A stretch of 64,000 nt of DNA from Morinoia aosen (Eukaryota; Arthropoda; Malacostraca; Amphipoda; Talitridae). The DNA is taken from positions 23,430,355 to 23,494,354 of the forward strand of contig CM059571.1 of the NCBI GenBank assembly GCA_030386875.1, read 5' to 3'. The notes beneath the pieces were generated by a model. That model worked only from the letters and a program-made list of their open reading frames with translations, was not told where the DNA came from and did not search any database. Below, in pieces: positions 1-11,411 of this stretch. Within the stretch, counting starts at the first letter, position 1; each line of letters begins with the position of its first letter. Position numbers and translations under genes: made by a program.

Positions 1-1229
1 TCTGCTTACCGACTCTACTAGATTTTTAACACGTCGTTAAATTAAATCTCAAATAGCAAGCAACTTATCCATGGTATTGTGTACCTGTCCAAAATATCAT
101 ACTTCATGAAGTTTCAGCTAAAGTTTTGTCATTAACATTCAATTGTCTAAATAAATTCATAAAATCTGATTAACTTACGGAGATGGATGAAATATGAGAG
201 GTGAAGTCTGATCCTTCTCGTCCTTCAGCTGGTGTTCCGAGGCACTCTGCCTGTTGAGTAGACTCCCAGTCGTCGTCCCTGTCGAGTATTTTTTGCCCTC
301 TTCGTCAAACCTTCAGGACATTATGGTAAAATAATCCGAGAATCAATCCTCTAGTGTCGTTTACTCACACGACACTGGCTTGTGATAACCACTTTTTTGT
401 TCTGCTACTTCAAAGTGTCATTTTACCGCCAATTCACATGATACAGCTATCACCTTCTTCGTTCAGTAGGCATAGCTTAGAAACGTGGCACTTTTCGGTG
501 TCTTGAAGTATTTCCCGTGGATCATGCAATGTGTTTTTCGTCAAAGAGGTCAAAACTATTCCAAGTTTATGTAGTACTTGGGGGATTAAATAGTTTTTAT
601 ATACCGCGATTCACTCTCGTTAACTACTACCAGTGAGGCAATGTTTTTCAAATGTTTAGCCTTAAGCAGAGAAAGTTAAATTTAAATAACAGTAACTACA
701 AATGCGTTTATGAATGACTCTAGCGCAACTGCATCAAGAATTTTGAAAAAATATTTTTAGTTCACGATAGACAAAACTATTTCATCCTTCAATGCAACAT
801 TTTCATTAGCATTTTATTTGTATGGAAGTTTAAAATCTTTTTGATCTGGGAAAACTAAGTACTATTTCCGTCAATGCTCTCAAATATGTGCATACTTTGC
901 TTCATATCAGTGGAAAAAATTATCCGACGTTGGGAACTATCCACACAATTGAGAAATAATTTTTCATGAAAATGTATGCTTGAGGAATTCTTCGTTCCTG
1001 CACTTGATATACGGTTATTTCTCGTAAGGCCCTGATGTGTGTACTTAATTTTAATCCAGTCAACATTTAGACTAGAGTGAGGAGAGCCAGCTGGCACGCG
1101 AGGCATGGCTTTAACTTGCTCTGAACTTACCAATTGAAGAAAGAGTGACTGTCGCGTATTCAAAGCAGCGAGCTAACAATGATGACTAGAAAATAAACCA
1201 CTACGTTTAGAACATCCTTCCTTGTATGG
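1..1229. other. No gene seen
   Basis: AT-rich DNA with short, unconvincing open frames only. The longest, on the minus strand at 855-1163, has no recognisable domain and no flanking splice signals that stand out. Confidence 0.5.
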
Positions 1230-1455
1230 TTAAATATTTACATTTATTAATTTGATTTACACTTATTGGCAGGATTGAATTTATATTTATTAGATTTACA
1301 TTTATTTATTACGGTTCGAGTTACATTTATTGGATATACGTTCATTGGCAAGATTGGATGTACATTATCAGATTTACATTTATTTATGTTTATTACGGTT
1401 AGTTGGATTTATTGTATATTTATATCTAGGATTTACATTAAATTAAATTAAAGTT
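1230..1455. repeat. Degenerate AT-rich tandem repeat
   Basis: Stretches built on GATTTACATTTATT recur, with a longer module beginning TTGGCAGGATTG near 1266 and TTGGCAAGATTGG near 1345, a period of about 79 bp. Roughly two full modules and further remnants are present. The copies are diverged, so the array looks old. The small open frame here is a by-product of the repeat. Confidence 0.6.
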
Positions 1456-1960
1456 CATTACGGTAGGATTGTTATTGAGAAAATACAAAATTTGGATGGA
1501 CTCGTTCTACTTATGTTCCTGATTGATTCACATTAGAGGGTGCCCTGCTCTCTAACGCGGGTGATGTCCCCGTTCTAATGCGTTCACTAGGATGAAAGAA
1601 CGCAGATGTTGTACAAAGGAAAAGGGCACGAGTCTATTTGTGTTTCACAGGCACCTTCTATTTGCTTTTTGTTATGACTTGAAAATTTGTCTTCATGGAA
1701 TGAGGTCTCAAATATTTATGGGAATAATTCTCACCGTGATAAGCTGTGGGTTGTTGTTTTAATAGCCCAATTCGTTAGAGGCTAAATTTAAAAGTGTTAA
1801 AGCAAATAAAACGTTAGAAAAAGGCAAGGTATTTAGAGTTCAACTAGAAAGGTAACAAAGAAATGAGTACCATGTGGCGCCTTTCTTTACACGAGAGAAA
1901 ATTACGCTTTGCTGTGAGTGATTTATGACTAGCGAAGTCATAAGCTTTTTATTAAGAGTG

Positions 1961-2323
1961 CCCCCTCAGGGGAATACAACTATTGTATCTATGGTAATTA
2001 GCGCTCCCAAGGGAACCATGTGAGGGCCCGAGCTAAAGGTTAGGTAGGCTTCCTTTTTGTTGTAATAAAATAGGTTTTTGTTTTGTTACGGACCATCTTT
2101 TTTCGGTTCACTGCTGTCCTACTTTCAGTACCTACTACTTTCTTCTTCAAATTTTTTCTTGTTTCATGAACTTCTTTCCTAGCTTACTGTTTCTGTGCAC
2201 CTTGTGCATAGATTCCGCGTTCCCTTCACTCCATACTAAATGGATGCCTTCCTCTTTCCTCTCTTGGAACATCTTTGTCGTGGTTAAGGGAGGCTAAAAC
2301 TTTCTTATATAATAATAATAATT
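1961..2323 (+). mobile_element. Family A retroposon, full length
   Basis: This is a ~363-bp copy of the dispersed family seen about thirteen times in the window. It starts with CCCCCTCAGGGG, follows with the hairpin module around GATACAACTATTGTATC (here ending CTATGGT), and ends in an A/T-rich TAATAATAAT tail. It is flanked by a near-perfect 10-bp duplication, ATTAAGAGTG at 1951-1960 and ATTACGAGTG at 2324-2333. Duplication plus simple-repeat tail is what target-primed reverse transcription leaves. No coding capacity is visible, so the copy would be non-autonomous and mobilised by a LINE (inferred). Confidence 0.8.
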
Positions 2324-2333
2324 ATTACGAGTG

Positions 2334-4578
2334 TAGATTTTGAAGGACGTTTACAATGCATGCGGCAAATTTTTGTTTTTGAAAATATGCCGTGCATTGC
2401 GTGGTGTTTCTTATTTTCATTTTTCAAGCATTGCCTAAGCTGAATCTCCTATGATGGTGTGTATTGAAATATAACTAAGCCTTGATTGTGTATTTATCTT
2501 AGTTCAAACTCCAGCTATCGCCTTTTAATTGCAGTTTTTGTCTTCCATTTATTATAAACAGGCTATGTTCAAATGTGTCCTTAACATACCATTGGCCTGT
2601 ATCACAAGTTCATGTCCCATTGTTCTCTTTCACCCGCCCACGCATCTTTTGTTGACCCTGCGTCGCATTTAAGTGATCCAGCACGCCAATTGGACGTAGT
2701 GTCCGCCTCTCACTCTCCTGGCTTTTGCAATCAGGCTCCACTTTTCAAGTCCCAGTCTGTAGGGCGCGTTTACCACGTTCCCGTGACCGTCTCATGCCGT
2801 ATGTCATGTACTCGCCGCCATGGATGAATAAATGGTGCCGTCCGCTTTCCACCCGTTGTTGCCCTGTAGGTCTATGGCATGTATTTTACTACAGGCACGT
2901 CTTCTACGGCCCTCCCCCAGCTCAGGACTGCCTTCGGGCTAAAAGATCTTTCCGCACGCTGGAACAACTTTTGCTCCGATTGGACCGGTGTTTCTGCTTC
3001 TAGTCTTCCCAGCCATAAGCTTTCTCTCAAAATACGGGCATTTTTGCATGTCAGATTTCAGATGATTTAAATGGGCATAGTCGTCTTCCTTTCTTAGATA
3101 TTTTGGATTTAGTTTTTAATGAGGACTGTATCATAGTGAGTACACAGACGGTAAACATTTTGTTGACATGTGTTGTTTCCAAGTGATACTTTTTCCTTTG
3201 ACGTTCTACTTCCGGCTTTCACTTTTTCGGCCACCGTGAAGATACCGGTGTTACCGGTTCTTTTTCAATTGATCTCAGTCTGGTATTACTGGCTGATTTC
3301 CATTCATGGTTAGAGTGGTTGTGAAGTACTGAGTTATGTATTCTGTAAGCTTTTTGACTATTAGTCCTCGCATTTGATATGAGTTTGAGGCTTGTTAAAA
3401 ACCCTTTTTGTGTGTGGAGGCTTGGATCTGTTGGTGCATTCGGGTTTCAGTTCAAGGTTTTCTAACTAACTGTTTCGCGTCAAGTATTTAAATTTCTACG
3501 TTTTTTTAAATCGTTCGATGGTTTTCGTAATAAATCTTCACTACTGATTTGGTTCTTCAGAGAGCTTTTTGTAGAAAAGATTCTTTATGGCAGCGCAGTT
3601 TGAAGAACTGTCTTTCATCACACACTGGGAATTTTTCCTCTCCTGGAGTGGGTAGAATTTCCTAGCTATCTTATGCTTATGAGAGATGCGCCTTTGATTG
3701 TGTAAGTTCACGTCAGAGTAAAATATTCATTTAGATGCGTAGGAACTGTTTTCTACTAATTATTAAATTGGTTCTAGTGGCAGTGTAGGCGTTTTTACTC
3801 CGTTCTATTCACTGGTTGTTGGGTTGTTCGGAAATCGTACAAATGATTTGGGCATCTTGAGGTGATATGAGAGATTCTATGTCTACCCAGCGAAGACTCG
3901 CAGCACTTGTGTGTTGGCGATATTACGTGCATACAATTTATGTTTGGTCTGATTTCCTATTATTATTTAAATCCACGTCTGATCGCGAGGAGCTTTGTCT
4001 TTGAAACAAGTAGTGCGATAAAACAACTTATGTATAATACGAACAGCAGTATTAACAATTGATTTTCTGGGGCGTTACCCAATGCTGTTAAAATTTCAAA
4101 ATATATGACATTCATTAATCGATTGTGCGTCTTTTGAGCAAACTTTTGTTGTCTAACAAAGGTCTAGGCAGTTGTGAGTCAGTGAACTCAGACGCACCAT
4201 TCATTGGTCCCTGGCTGTAGACGAACGTGCATGTCCCGACGATAAGATGACGATGTCTTCTCCTGCTCTTAGTCACAAAAAATACCATCAGGCCTGAGAA
4301 TATCCTGGTGAGACTCGAGCACATTTCCAGGAACATTATTCTTGCTGCCAACCAGGCAGCGATGTAACGCTGCATTGCCATGAAGTGTTGCAACTTGACA
4401 ACACCACAGCGATATAAACAACGTAATCAACAACGACACATGGACAGCCAGTTGCAAAGCGAGTCTGCAGTCCGATGTAACATCACTGTTTCGTGGTGAT
4501 TTAGGGACGTTGTCAGGAGAGCAAGTGTTGCAGTACCGCAATTGCAGACATTTTAACGGATCGGTGTTCCTGTTTTGA
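2334..4578. other. No confident gene; GC-richer patch 2610-3010
   Basis: The patch at 2610-3010 is open in several frames at once on the + strand, which reflects composition rather than coding. The minus-strand frames at 4115-4393 and 4269-4649 overlap each other and run into the MITE to the right; neither resembles a protein I know. Otherwise I see nothing. Confidence 0.4.
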
Positions 4579-4774
4579 CACTTTAACTGCGACGTGACCC
4601 ACCAGTGATCACTGAGGGAATTTTGGTAATGCTGCTGACCGTCCAGCATTTACAAATTCAACTTATATAAATACTTGATGGAAACTGAAGGAAGACTCGT
4701 TCTATTTAATGTATGTTATCTCCAAACTTATCTCTAAAATGAACTCTATTTTTCGTTTGTCGTTGACGAAAATG
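4579..4774. mobile_element. Degenerate TTAA-type MITE, copy 1
   Basis: The left end CACTTTAACTGCGAC at 4579-4593 matches the terminal repeat of the better copy at 14424, and the inner part (AATGCTGCTGACCG, then CAAATTCAA and ATAAATACTT) aligns with that copy over about 100 bp. The right end near 4759-4774 is badly decayed. The expected TTAA flank reads TTGA. Terminal repeats of this kind with TTAA sites are typical of piggyBac-related non-autonomous elements; that assignment is inferred. Confidence 0.5.
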
Positions 4775-4859
4775 TATTCGTTCTCGGATATTTACGGTTT
4801 AAAGCATTTTTCTAGCAACCCTCAACTTTTACTTAATCTGGTATATTGACTGGTCTTCG

Positions 4860-5039
4860 ATGGCGTGCGAAATGTTTTCTGAAGCCTGGCAGGAGCGTGC
4901 GAGTACGCAGCCTGCGCATGGGAGTGTCCTTCTCTCGCTGTTGATGGCCTTGTGCAGCCCTACGTCCGAAGTGCGCGTGTCGTCACAGCAGGAACTGAGT
5001 CTTCCCGAACTCGCTTCAGCGAAACTTTGCGTGGGCTAA
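4860..5039 (+). CDS. Small GC-rich ORF, unrecognised
   Basis: A 59-codon frame opens at an ATG (4860-4862) and closes at TAA (5037-5039). It begins MACEMFSEAWQ and has a short leucine-rich centre (SVLLSLLMALC). Base composition is clearly more GC-rich than the surroundings, so it could be an exon, a 5' leader or a CpG-rich promoter block upstream of the gene at 6913. No family is recognised, and chance openness in GC-rich DNA is the main alternative. Confidence 0.18.
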   Translation: MACEMFSEAWQERASTQPAHGSVLLSLLMALCSPTSEVRVSSQQELSLPELASAKLCVG

Positions 5040-5708
5040 ACTGATACACCTGATCAGCTACAGAACGGCTGGTGACGGACATTGGGCATTCCTATTTATG
5101 CAGCAATGATTCTTGATGCTAGGTCGTACGCTAACACCCTAGTCGTCCTAGGAAAAGTTTACATGACGCTCTTGTACCGCTCAGTCCCTGCTAAACATTT
5201 CTCTCTTACTGTGCGATCGTGATGCTCGCTCAATCTTCCGGATAGCCATAACCTTACCCCAGCTGTCTTGATCCTCTTGATGGGCTTCTTTTATCTTGTG
5301 CCCTGAGCAGTCTCCTGAACCCAAGGCGATTGAGAAGGTTGATCTTATTCCAAGCTTTGGTTGAATGAAATACTGTATAATCGGTGTTTATGAGAGACCT
5401 GGGCTTTCGGTGTGTGTCACTGACTTATAACGCGCGTAAGTTGGCCCTGAATAGATTCACTTTCTCTTTGCTAGGTTCCTCCAGTCATAAGCGCATGTAA
5501 AACTTGGACTTTTTGGAAGTTAGCGGAGTCTTGTGAGATCGTTCAACTGATGTATGTAAATCTATGATGGCAAACTAGTACCAAGAGTAGACTCACATAT
5601 GCTTGCTCGCTAGACACTAGCACGACTCCGGAAGTTTGACTGAACTGTTTATCTGGAAGGTTCAAATGTACTGGTGAACTTTCGCTCAGGTGTTCCTATT
5701 AAATTGTG

Positions 5709-5769
5709 ATGTTCAGCCTTGAAAATTTCCCGCGGTTCATTCTCGCGTTCCTGGCGCTCGCTGCCACCA
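5709..5769 (+). CDS. Possible first exon with signal-peptide-like start
   Basis: An ATG at 5709 opens a 38-codon frame beginning MFSLENFPRFILAFLALAA, a short N-region followed by a hydrophobic stretch like a secretion signal. A weak donor-like site (AGG/GTGACG) follows at about 5770. This is a pattern call only: no downstream partner exon is identified and the local GC peak could be regulatory. Confidence 0.15.
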
Positions 5770-6818
5770 GGGTGACGGCGCGATACCGTCGTCTCTTGTC
5801 ATCGTCTCATTTCCTCGCCGACTTTTGACCTCCTTGTGATCCAACGTTAGATTAACGCGGGGAAATATCTCACCATTCCCACAGAAATTCGCCTGTGTTT
5901 TTGGATATCATAAAATGGCGATGCACGATTCAGAACGCTCGTGTTACCTGATCGCGTGTTATCTCACAGTCGAGATTCTTATTGACTCCGACTGGCTGGA
6001 ACCTCGCTCACATTGAAGTCTTTTTCCTATCTGTTTCACTAGTTTTGTACTCAGTGTGAGTTGGTTTCCCGTCCTGGCCTTGGCTGAATTTCTAGTTCTC
6101 TTTAAAATTCATTATCTGGTAACGAAACGTTTGAAGCATTCTGATTACTTCTAACGTTTCTAGAGAGATCATCTGCCTTGAATGCCTATGCTTCTCATTA
6201 ATTGTATTACTATCCGAAACGGCGAGTTTGGGCATTTCTGTTCTCTTGTTGACTGGTCAGTGTTAAACGAATTATATTTCTCAATGATTTTACACTCGAC
6301 CACGTATTTACGCAGTAGAGATTTGAAATTCTATTTTTGAGCAGCATTTTAGGTCATCAATATGATATGGCGTCTGTAGGAACTGAAATGAAAATCTATC
6401 TACTCTTAGTAATTAGTTTGCAACTTTTAAAGACTCATCTTGTGATATATGACATTGATAAGCTCTGTAATTTTTTCACAAAGCTTAAAATGCAATAGGT
6501 AACTCTCAAACCTCTCATGAGTTACATAATATTAACTTATAACTGTTAAAATAATTTTCTCTTAGATTAAAATAGCGAAAATTTTCACTAAATCAAGTTC
6601 TGGTCAGTGGAAGAAGCATAGATTTGTATACAAATACATATTAGGCTTGAAAAATTATGTTCTGATATCGTGTTCAAAATACTTTTCAATTTGTGTTATT
6701 CTATATTGTGGGAAAAGAGTTTCTTTTATGTTTATAAACGATTTTATTTTATTTTAAAATTATCAGATCCATCACCAACCGGATAATGAAAATTACTTGG
6801 AGTAAAACATAGCTCTAA

Positions 6819-6820
<2 letters not shown>
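5770..6820. other. Intergenic or 5' flank; no gene seen
   Basis: Composition falls from GC-richer (5770-6000) to strongly AT-rich (6300-6800). It could hold the promoter and leader of the gene at 6913, but I cannot place a TATA box or initiator with any support. Confidence 0.4.

Positions 6821-6855
<35 letters not shown>
6821..6855. repeat. (GAT)n microsatellite
   Basis: About eleven uninterrupted GAT/TGA triplets lie 60 bp upstream of the ATG of the large coding exon. Being so close to a start codon, its length may vary within the 5' leader or proximal promoter. Confidence 0.9.
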
Positions 6856-6912
6856 TAAGCGAGTGATACGCGTAGGAGTGATTTACTTTGTGTTCAGTAG
6901 AGTGCCTGCGGT

Positions 6913-8661
6913 ATGTCCCTTCAACGCAAATACCAGACGCTGCCGAACTTGCGCGGATTGCGTAAAAAACCGAAGAATAAGGAGGCATCTCGTAGTTTGT
7001 TCGACACACTTCTCTCCTTCCCCTTTGTTGGGGGAGACAAGATGATGAAGCAGTGTAAAGAAGCTGAATTTGATCGAGTCTACACGAGGGTCAGAAGGCC
7101 AGAAGTACGGCATCAACTGCCATCAAATGAGAATGATGACAAAGCGACGGACGAGGCCGATAAACCAAATCCTACGTTGAAAATTCCCCCTATCAATCAG
7201 ATGAACTTTAATTCAAAGGACCATAGTTGCCTTTCAGTGGAAAATAATGACAGCCAACAGGAGTTTCACATGGTCGATAAAAGTAGATTACGAGAAAAGC
7301 GATCAAAAAAGAATCGGCGGTCAGAGCTCGAGTGCATTATTCAACAAATACACTCAAATCTTGCTTGCAGAGAAGCTTTGAATCAAAAGCAATCTCCAAT
7401 TAGAGATGAGGATCAAAGCTTCTCAGAATCGCTCAAGTCACCAAATGGTCGGCCTTCCGATGAACTGCTGGATCTTCGCCTTCACAGAAATGCCCATTTT
7501 CAAGGAAAAATTGAACTTCGGAACAAACACCTTGGCATGGATGCTAGTGCATCACTAGAGCCTCCTCCAGACAATGATGTTGTCTGTTTAGAAATGGATG
7601 GCTATCCTATAATATACGATAACACTGATCGAACGATGAAAGCTAAGCAGTGTGACAGCAAAGGTAAATCGAATCTAAAACGAAGTCGGAAAAATTCTAA
7701 TGCATACTATGGAATCTCTGACATTCTTGACGCCAATGAAGATCTTTTTCGCGAACTGGAAGCTCTTGAATATTCTGCTCTTAAGGGCCACACGTGTGAT
7801 TGTTCGACATTCCTGGAAGATCACAAAAAAGAAAACAATGGAAAGAAATTGTTAAAAAATAAATTATTTTTTCATGGGCAAGACTCGCATGTTTCAAACG
7901 GAGAATTTTGTGATATTGTTTATGAGAAACATCCTAACAATTATGGGCTTGTTGACAACATGACTTATTTCACGGCCACCGACATAGAGGATCCTTCAAA
8001 TGAACTTTACCGATCTTTGCCGCACGCTCAAATTGGATCAGTTGTGTTTGAAGAGGAGGATGGACACGCATCTCTTCAAAACGAGCGAACTAACGTCAGT
8101 GGTGACGATTGTCTCGTGGCTGCCAGCAGACAACGAGTTAGCGGGCGGCGTGATCGCGGCGTTTGGACGGATACTCTGAATGAGAGCGTCGTTACACCTT
8201 CCAAAAGAGTGGAAGGAAGGGAAGTAGGCTGGTGGAAAACGGCCGGACACAGAAAAGAGACTTCCGGGAGCCTCGTTCGCGCTGCTGAGGCTATACAAGC
8301 AAATTCCCTGAGCAGGGGCGATGAACAGGACAGTAAAAAACAGCGCCATTTACCCGCCGCTGATCATGGTGACGCCCATAGCAATTTTTCTTCGTGTGCC
8401 TCACAAACAGGTCCACAGACGAATAAAAACCAGTCACAGCAAATTCTCCAGAAACGGCACAAGCTCTTGAAAAAATCCGTGAGCAAAAGCTTAGCAGTTG
8501 GCAATGTTTCAAGTGCCGTTACCAGTACATCACTTTCCATGCCAGCTGTTGCTATATCGTCGTCTGCTCCGAGTTCTTCGTCCACGCTCTCCACTCCTTG
8601 TTCGGCGAAACATGGCAGAGTACCGGCGGAAACCTCGGTTGCATCGTCCACTGCCCCTCAG
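6913..8661 (+). CDS. Large 5' coding exon, unrecognised low-complexity protein
   Basis: This is the one convincing coding sequence. The frame opens at ATG 6913, preceded by an in-frame TAG at 6898, and runs 583 codons to CAG at 8661, where CAG/GTAAAG makes a strong splice donor; read on unspliced it would stop two codons later. The exon ends in phase 0. The N-terminus is basic (MSLQRKYQTLPNLRGLRKKP). A segment around residues 27-40 (SRSLFDTLLSFPFVGG) is the most hydrophobic. The middle is charged and hydrophilic. Around residues 425-450 is a tryptophan-containing patch (RGVWTD and VGWWK). The last ~100 residues are rich in Ser, Thr and Ala and look disordered. I see no enzyme motif, zinc finger or membrane helix. 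It looks like the disordered N-terminal part of a larger intracellular protein whose folded domains lie in later exons beyond or within this window. The family is not recognised. A splice acceptor just before the ATG (TTTGTGTTCAG at ~6897) is possible, so upstream leader exons may exist. Confidence 0.85.
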
Positions 8662-8667
8662 GTAAAG
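8656..8667 (+). other. Splice donor of the large exon
   Basis: CCTCAG/GTAAAG: the exon ends at 8661 and the intron starts with GT at 8662-8663. It matches the donor consensus at nearly every position and comes exactly where coding composition stops. Continued reading meets TGA at 8668. Confidence 0.75.
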
Positions 8668-11221
8668 TGAAAGGGTTCAGCTGAAATCTGTCGCACTCGA
8701 CTTCTTTTGGTCCTGTTGATTTCGTGGTTTCCAAATGTGCTTCATTTGCTTTCCTTCTGCACGATCCTCCAGGTTATGACATTCGTCAGGCTTCACGTGT
8801 AACATCGTCAATCGAAGCCACCCACCCTCTTTCTGTTTCGAGTGTTTATCAGCACGGCATTTACATCTATTCTTTTCTATAAATTGTACAATCCTGCTTA
8901 TCGTGTTTCGATTTTCACATTTCTTACACAATTTAGTATCGTTTCTGTATTATTAGTCTTTTTTTCGCTGCACGGATAGACTTGCTTTTTGGATAATTCT
9001 ATCTGATAACTGTTAAAGAAAGCAAGTAAAAACATTCTGCTTTTATAAAGTTTAAGCAAATCTAAAGCTTTCTAGCATTATCTATTCTCATCTTCTGAAG
9101 GAAGTCTGTAAAATATAAAAACTAAATTAAATTCGCATTGGCTGAATAAATGCCGTATTAACATAGTTTGGCGATAGAGAAAGAAAACGTCAGAATTAAC
9201 ATGTACAGTAATTACTGATGTGCTAGTGGGAAATTTCAAGTGACGCAGAACTATCTTGATCGTTGAGGGAGGGAAGTTCATGAACGAAAATGTTTTACAT
9301 TAATTTTCTATCTGTAGGGGATGATGATGCTATGATTTTGAATATTTTTGCAAGCATTGGATTGTTAAATTCCATTGCATGATTCTGAATACTGCTACTA
9401 GGTGGTTAAACTCAGCTTTTAATCAAATATGAGAAATATCTCTCGAATAAATTTTTCCATATAAACTGGCTTATTCTTGCTAATTTGTTATATTTATTCT
9501 TTTATACAATACCAACGTCAGATGAAACTATGCATACTAATTTTCCCTCATGCTAAATAAGTTTCATTTAATTATCGCGAAAAGTGCTACAGTCCTACAG
9601 TAAGTTTGAGGATCAACGTCTGCGGATATAGATGATATTATGTACCTCACAGTCTTCCTGTTCATCTGTCAACCCATTACTTTGTGATTGACCTTTACCT
9701 TCGTTGAACACTTGGCGGTGTTTTCGGTGATGTATTTTGAAAATGGGCTCTAACTTGATTTTTTTTCTAGAACTGCTACTGCTCTACATTTCCTAGACTT
9801 TGACCTTTGGTTTGACTTCTCCTTGGTCGACGACTTTTCAGCGGAAGACCGTGCACAATTTTGGACTATTTATAACTCCTACGAAGTCTTAAGTTATGGG
9901 ATGGCAAATCTTGTTCAGCTTTGTGTAATGTACGCAGCCTCCTTACGACCTGCGGTGGCTGTGGTTGCTAAAGGGAGAAAGGATGTGAGAATGTCCGTGC
10001 GCATGATAGGCTCTCACGTTGTTATCCCATTTTTTTAATTTTAAACCTGAGCTTAACCACATGAGCTTCTATCTCTTTCGTCAGTGCAATGTTAAATGGA
10101 TTTTAACGCTAGAATAATTTTTTCAAGATGTAAATCTGAATACTTGATTGCAGAAGCGCACGAAACGGCTCGTTGACATTAAGTGGTGGAGAATGAGAAA
10201 GCGTCCGTGAACACAAGTCCTAATAAAGGCGGAGCTTCAGTCTCGCATGATCGTGTGTTATGTTTGGCTTTTTATTCTGAGGTTTGGGCTCACCCAGGAA
10301 AGGCGAGGTCATGCTCCTCTCTCGCTCCGTAATGACGCTTCTCCCTTAGCTCTTCCGCCGCGCAGTTCAGGACTTCTTTGGATTCCCGAACTGCGCCGTG
10401 GAATACTGCCGTGGCCGTGTATTCCTGCTGCTTGTCTCAACCTCCTGGAGCGCATGCTCTCTAATGAAGTTCTCATGTTAATTCTGTCGCATGGGACTTT
10501 ATGTCATGGAAGCACCGATGTCGACTAAATTCATGTTTAGCCATAATTTTTTATCTATCGAAAGAAGTTGTTCCTGAATGAGGCCTTACGAAATCTCATC
10601 ACTTTTTTTACTATGAGGTTGCCGATATTTTCGCAGCCTATGAACGATTCACGGAAGACCGGCTTTCAATTCGTGAATTTATCTTCTAATTGACTGAGAG
10701 CTAAATACTGAGCAAAAGCCTAAGCCCTCTTGCAACCTGTCATAAAAGGATTTTTGTTGCTTCTCGACGTAAAGTTGTACAGCTAAGCAGGTTTGCCGTT
10801 ATGTTAGGTTGGTCAATGTTTAGCGGAAATGTAGTAATGAGGAAGTGGTTCCAGTCACTACCCAAGATTGTTCTCAACGACTGAGTGCTTCGTTTAACGA
10901 AAAGGTGAATGAGTGCCCTCATAACCTTTCACAGTTACTGCGTTATGACTCATGTAAATAACAACACTTGCATTTTTCATCTTTTAAATCGTTATGTTTC
11001 TCTACTCTTATTGTATGTGAAAGTGCAATCAATTAACGAGTAAAATTGTTTTTCGCTCACGTAATGGTGAAGTAGCGGATGAGGTTGTCTACCTAACGAT
11101 GGTATAAAATTGCTAAAAAAATATGTTCTGTTGTGAAGTTCAGAACTTTTTTAAAATGATATATACAAACCAATGCTGGCCGTTCATCAGAGTAATTCAT
11201 GTCAGAAATTTTCACTTATAA
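8664..11221 (+). other. Likely first intron; no exon seen
   Basis: AT-rich DNA following the donor at 8662. Short open frames at 9823-10038 and 10247-10528 have no recognisable content. I see no repeat family here apart from the array that follows. Confidence 0.45.
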
Positions 11222-11411
11222 ATTTTTACTAAAATTCACTTTTTTGAACTAAGTTGTTCACTTTTGGGTACATTTTTACTAAAATTCACTTTTTTGAACT
11301 AAGTTGTTCACTTTTGGGTACATTTTTAATAAAATTCACTTTTTTGAACTAAGTTGTTCACTTTTGGGCACATTTTTACTAAAATTCACTTTTTTGAACT
11401 AAGTTGTTCAC
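11222..11411. repeat. 50-bp tandem repeat, about 3.8 copies
   Basis: AAAATTCACT recurs at 11231, 11281, 11331 and 11381, giving an exact 50-bp period with only a few substitutions between copies. Each unit contains the near-palindrome GAACTAAGTTGTTC. The high identity suggests recent expansion. Confidence 0.95.

Noticed and set aside
2612..3070. Three overlapping + frames as a gene
   Set aside because: All three frames are open together with no acceptor, donor or recognisable motif, which indicates composition rather than coding.
8038..8931. Minus-strand frames opposite the large exon
   Set aside because: Shadows of the + strand coding sequence, with no independent signals.
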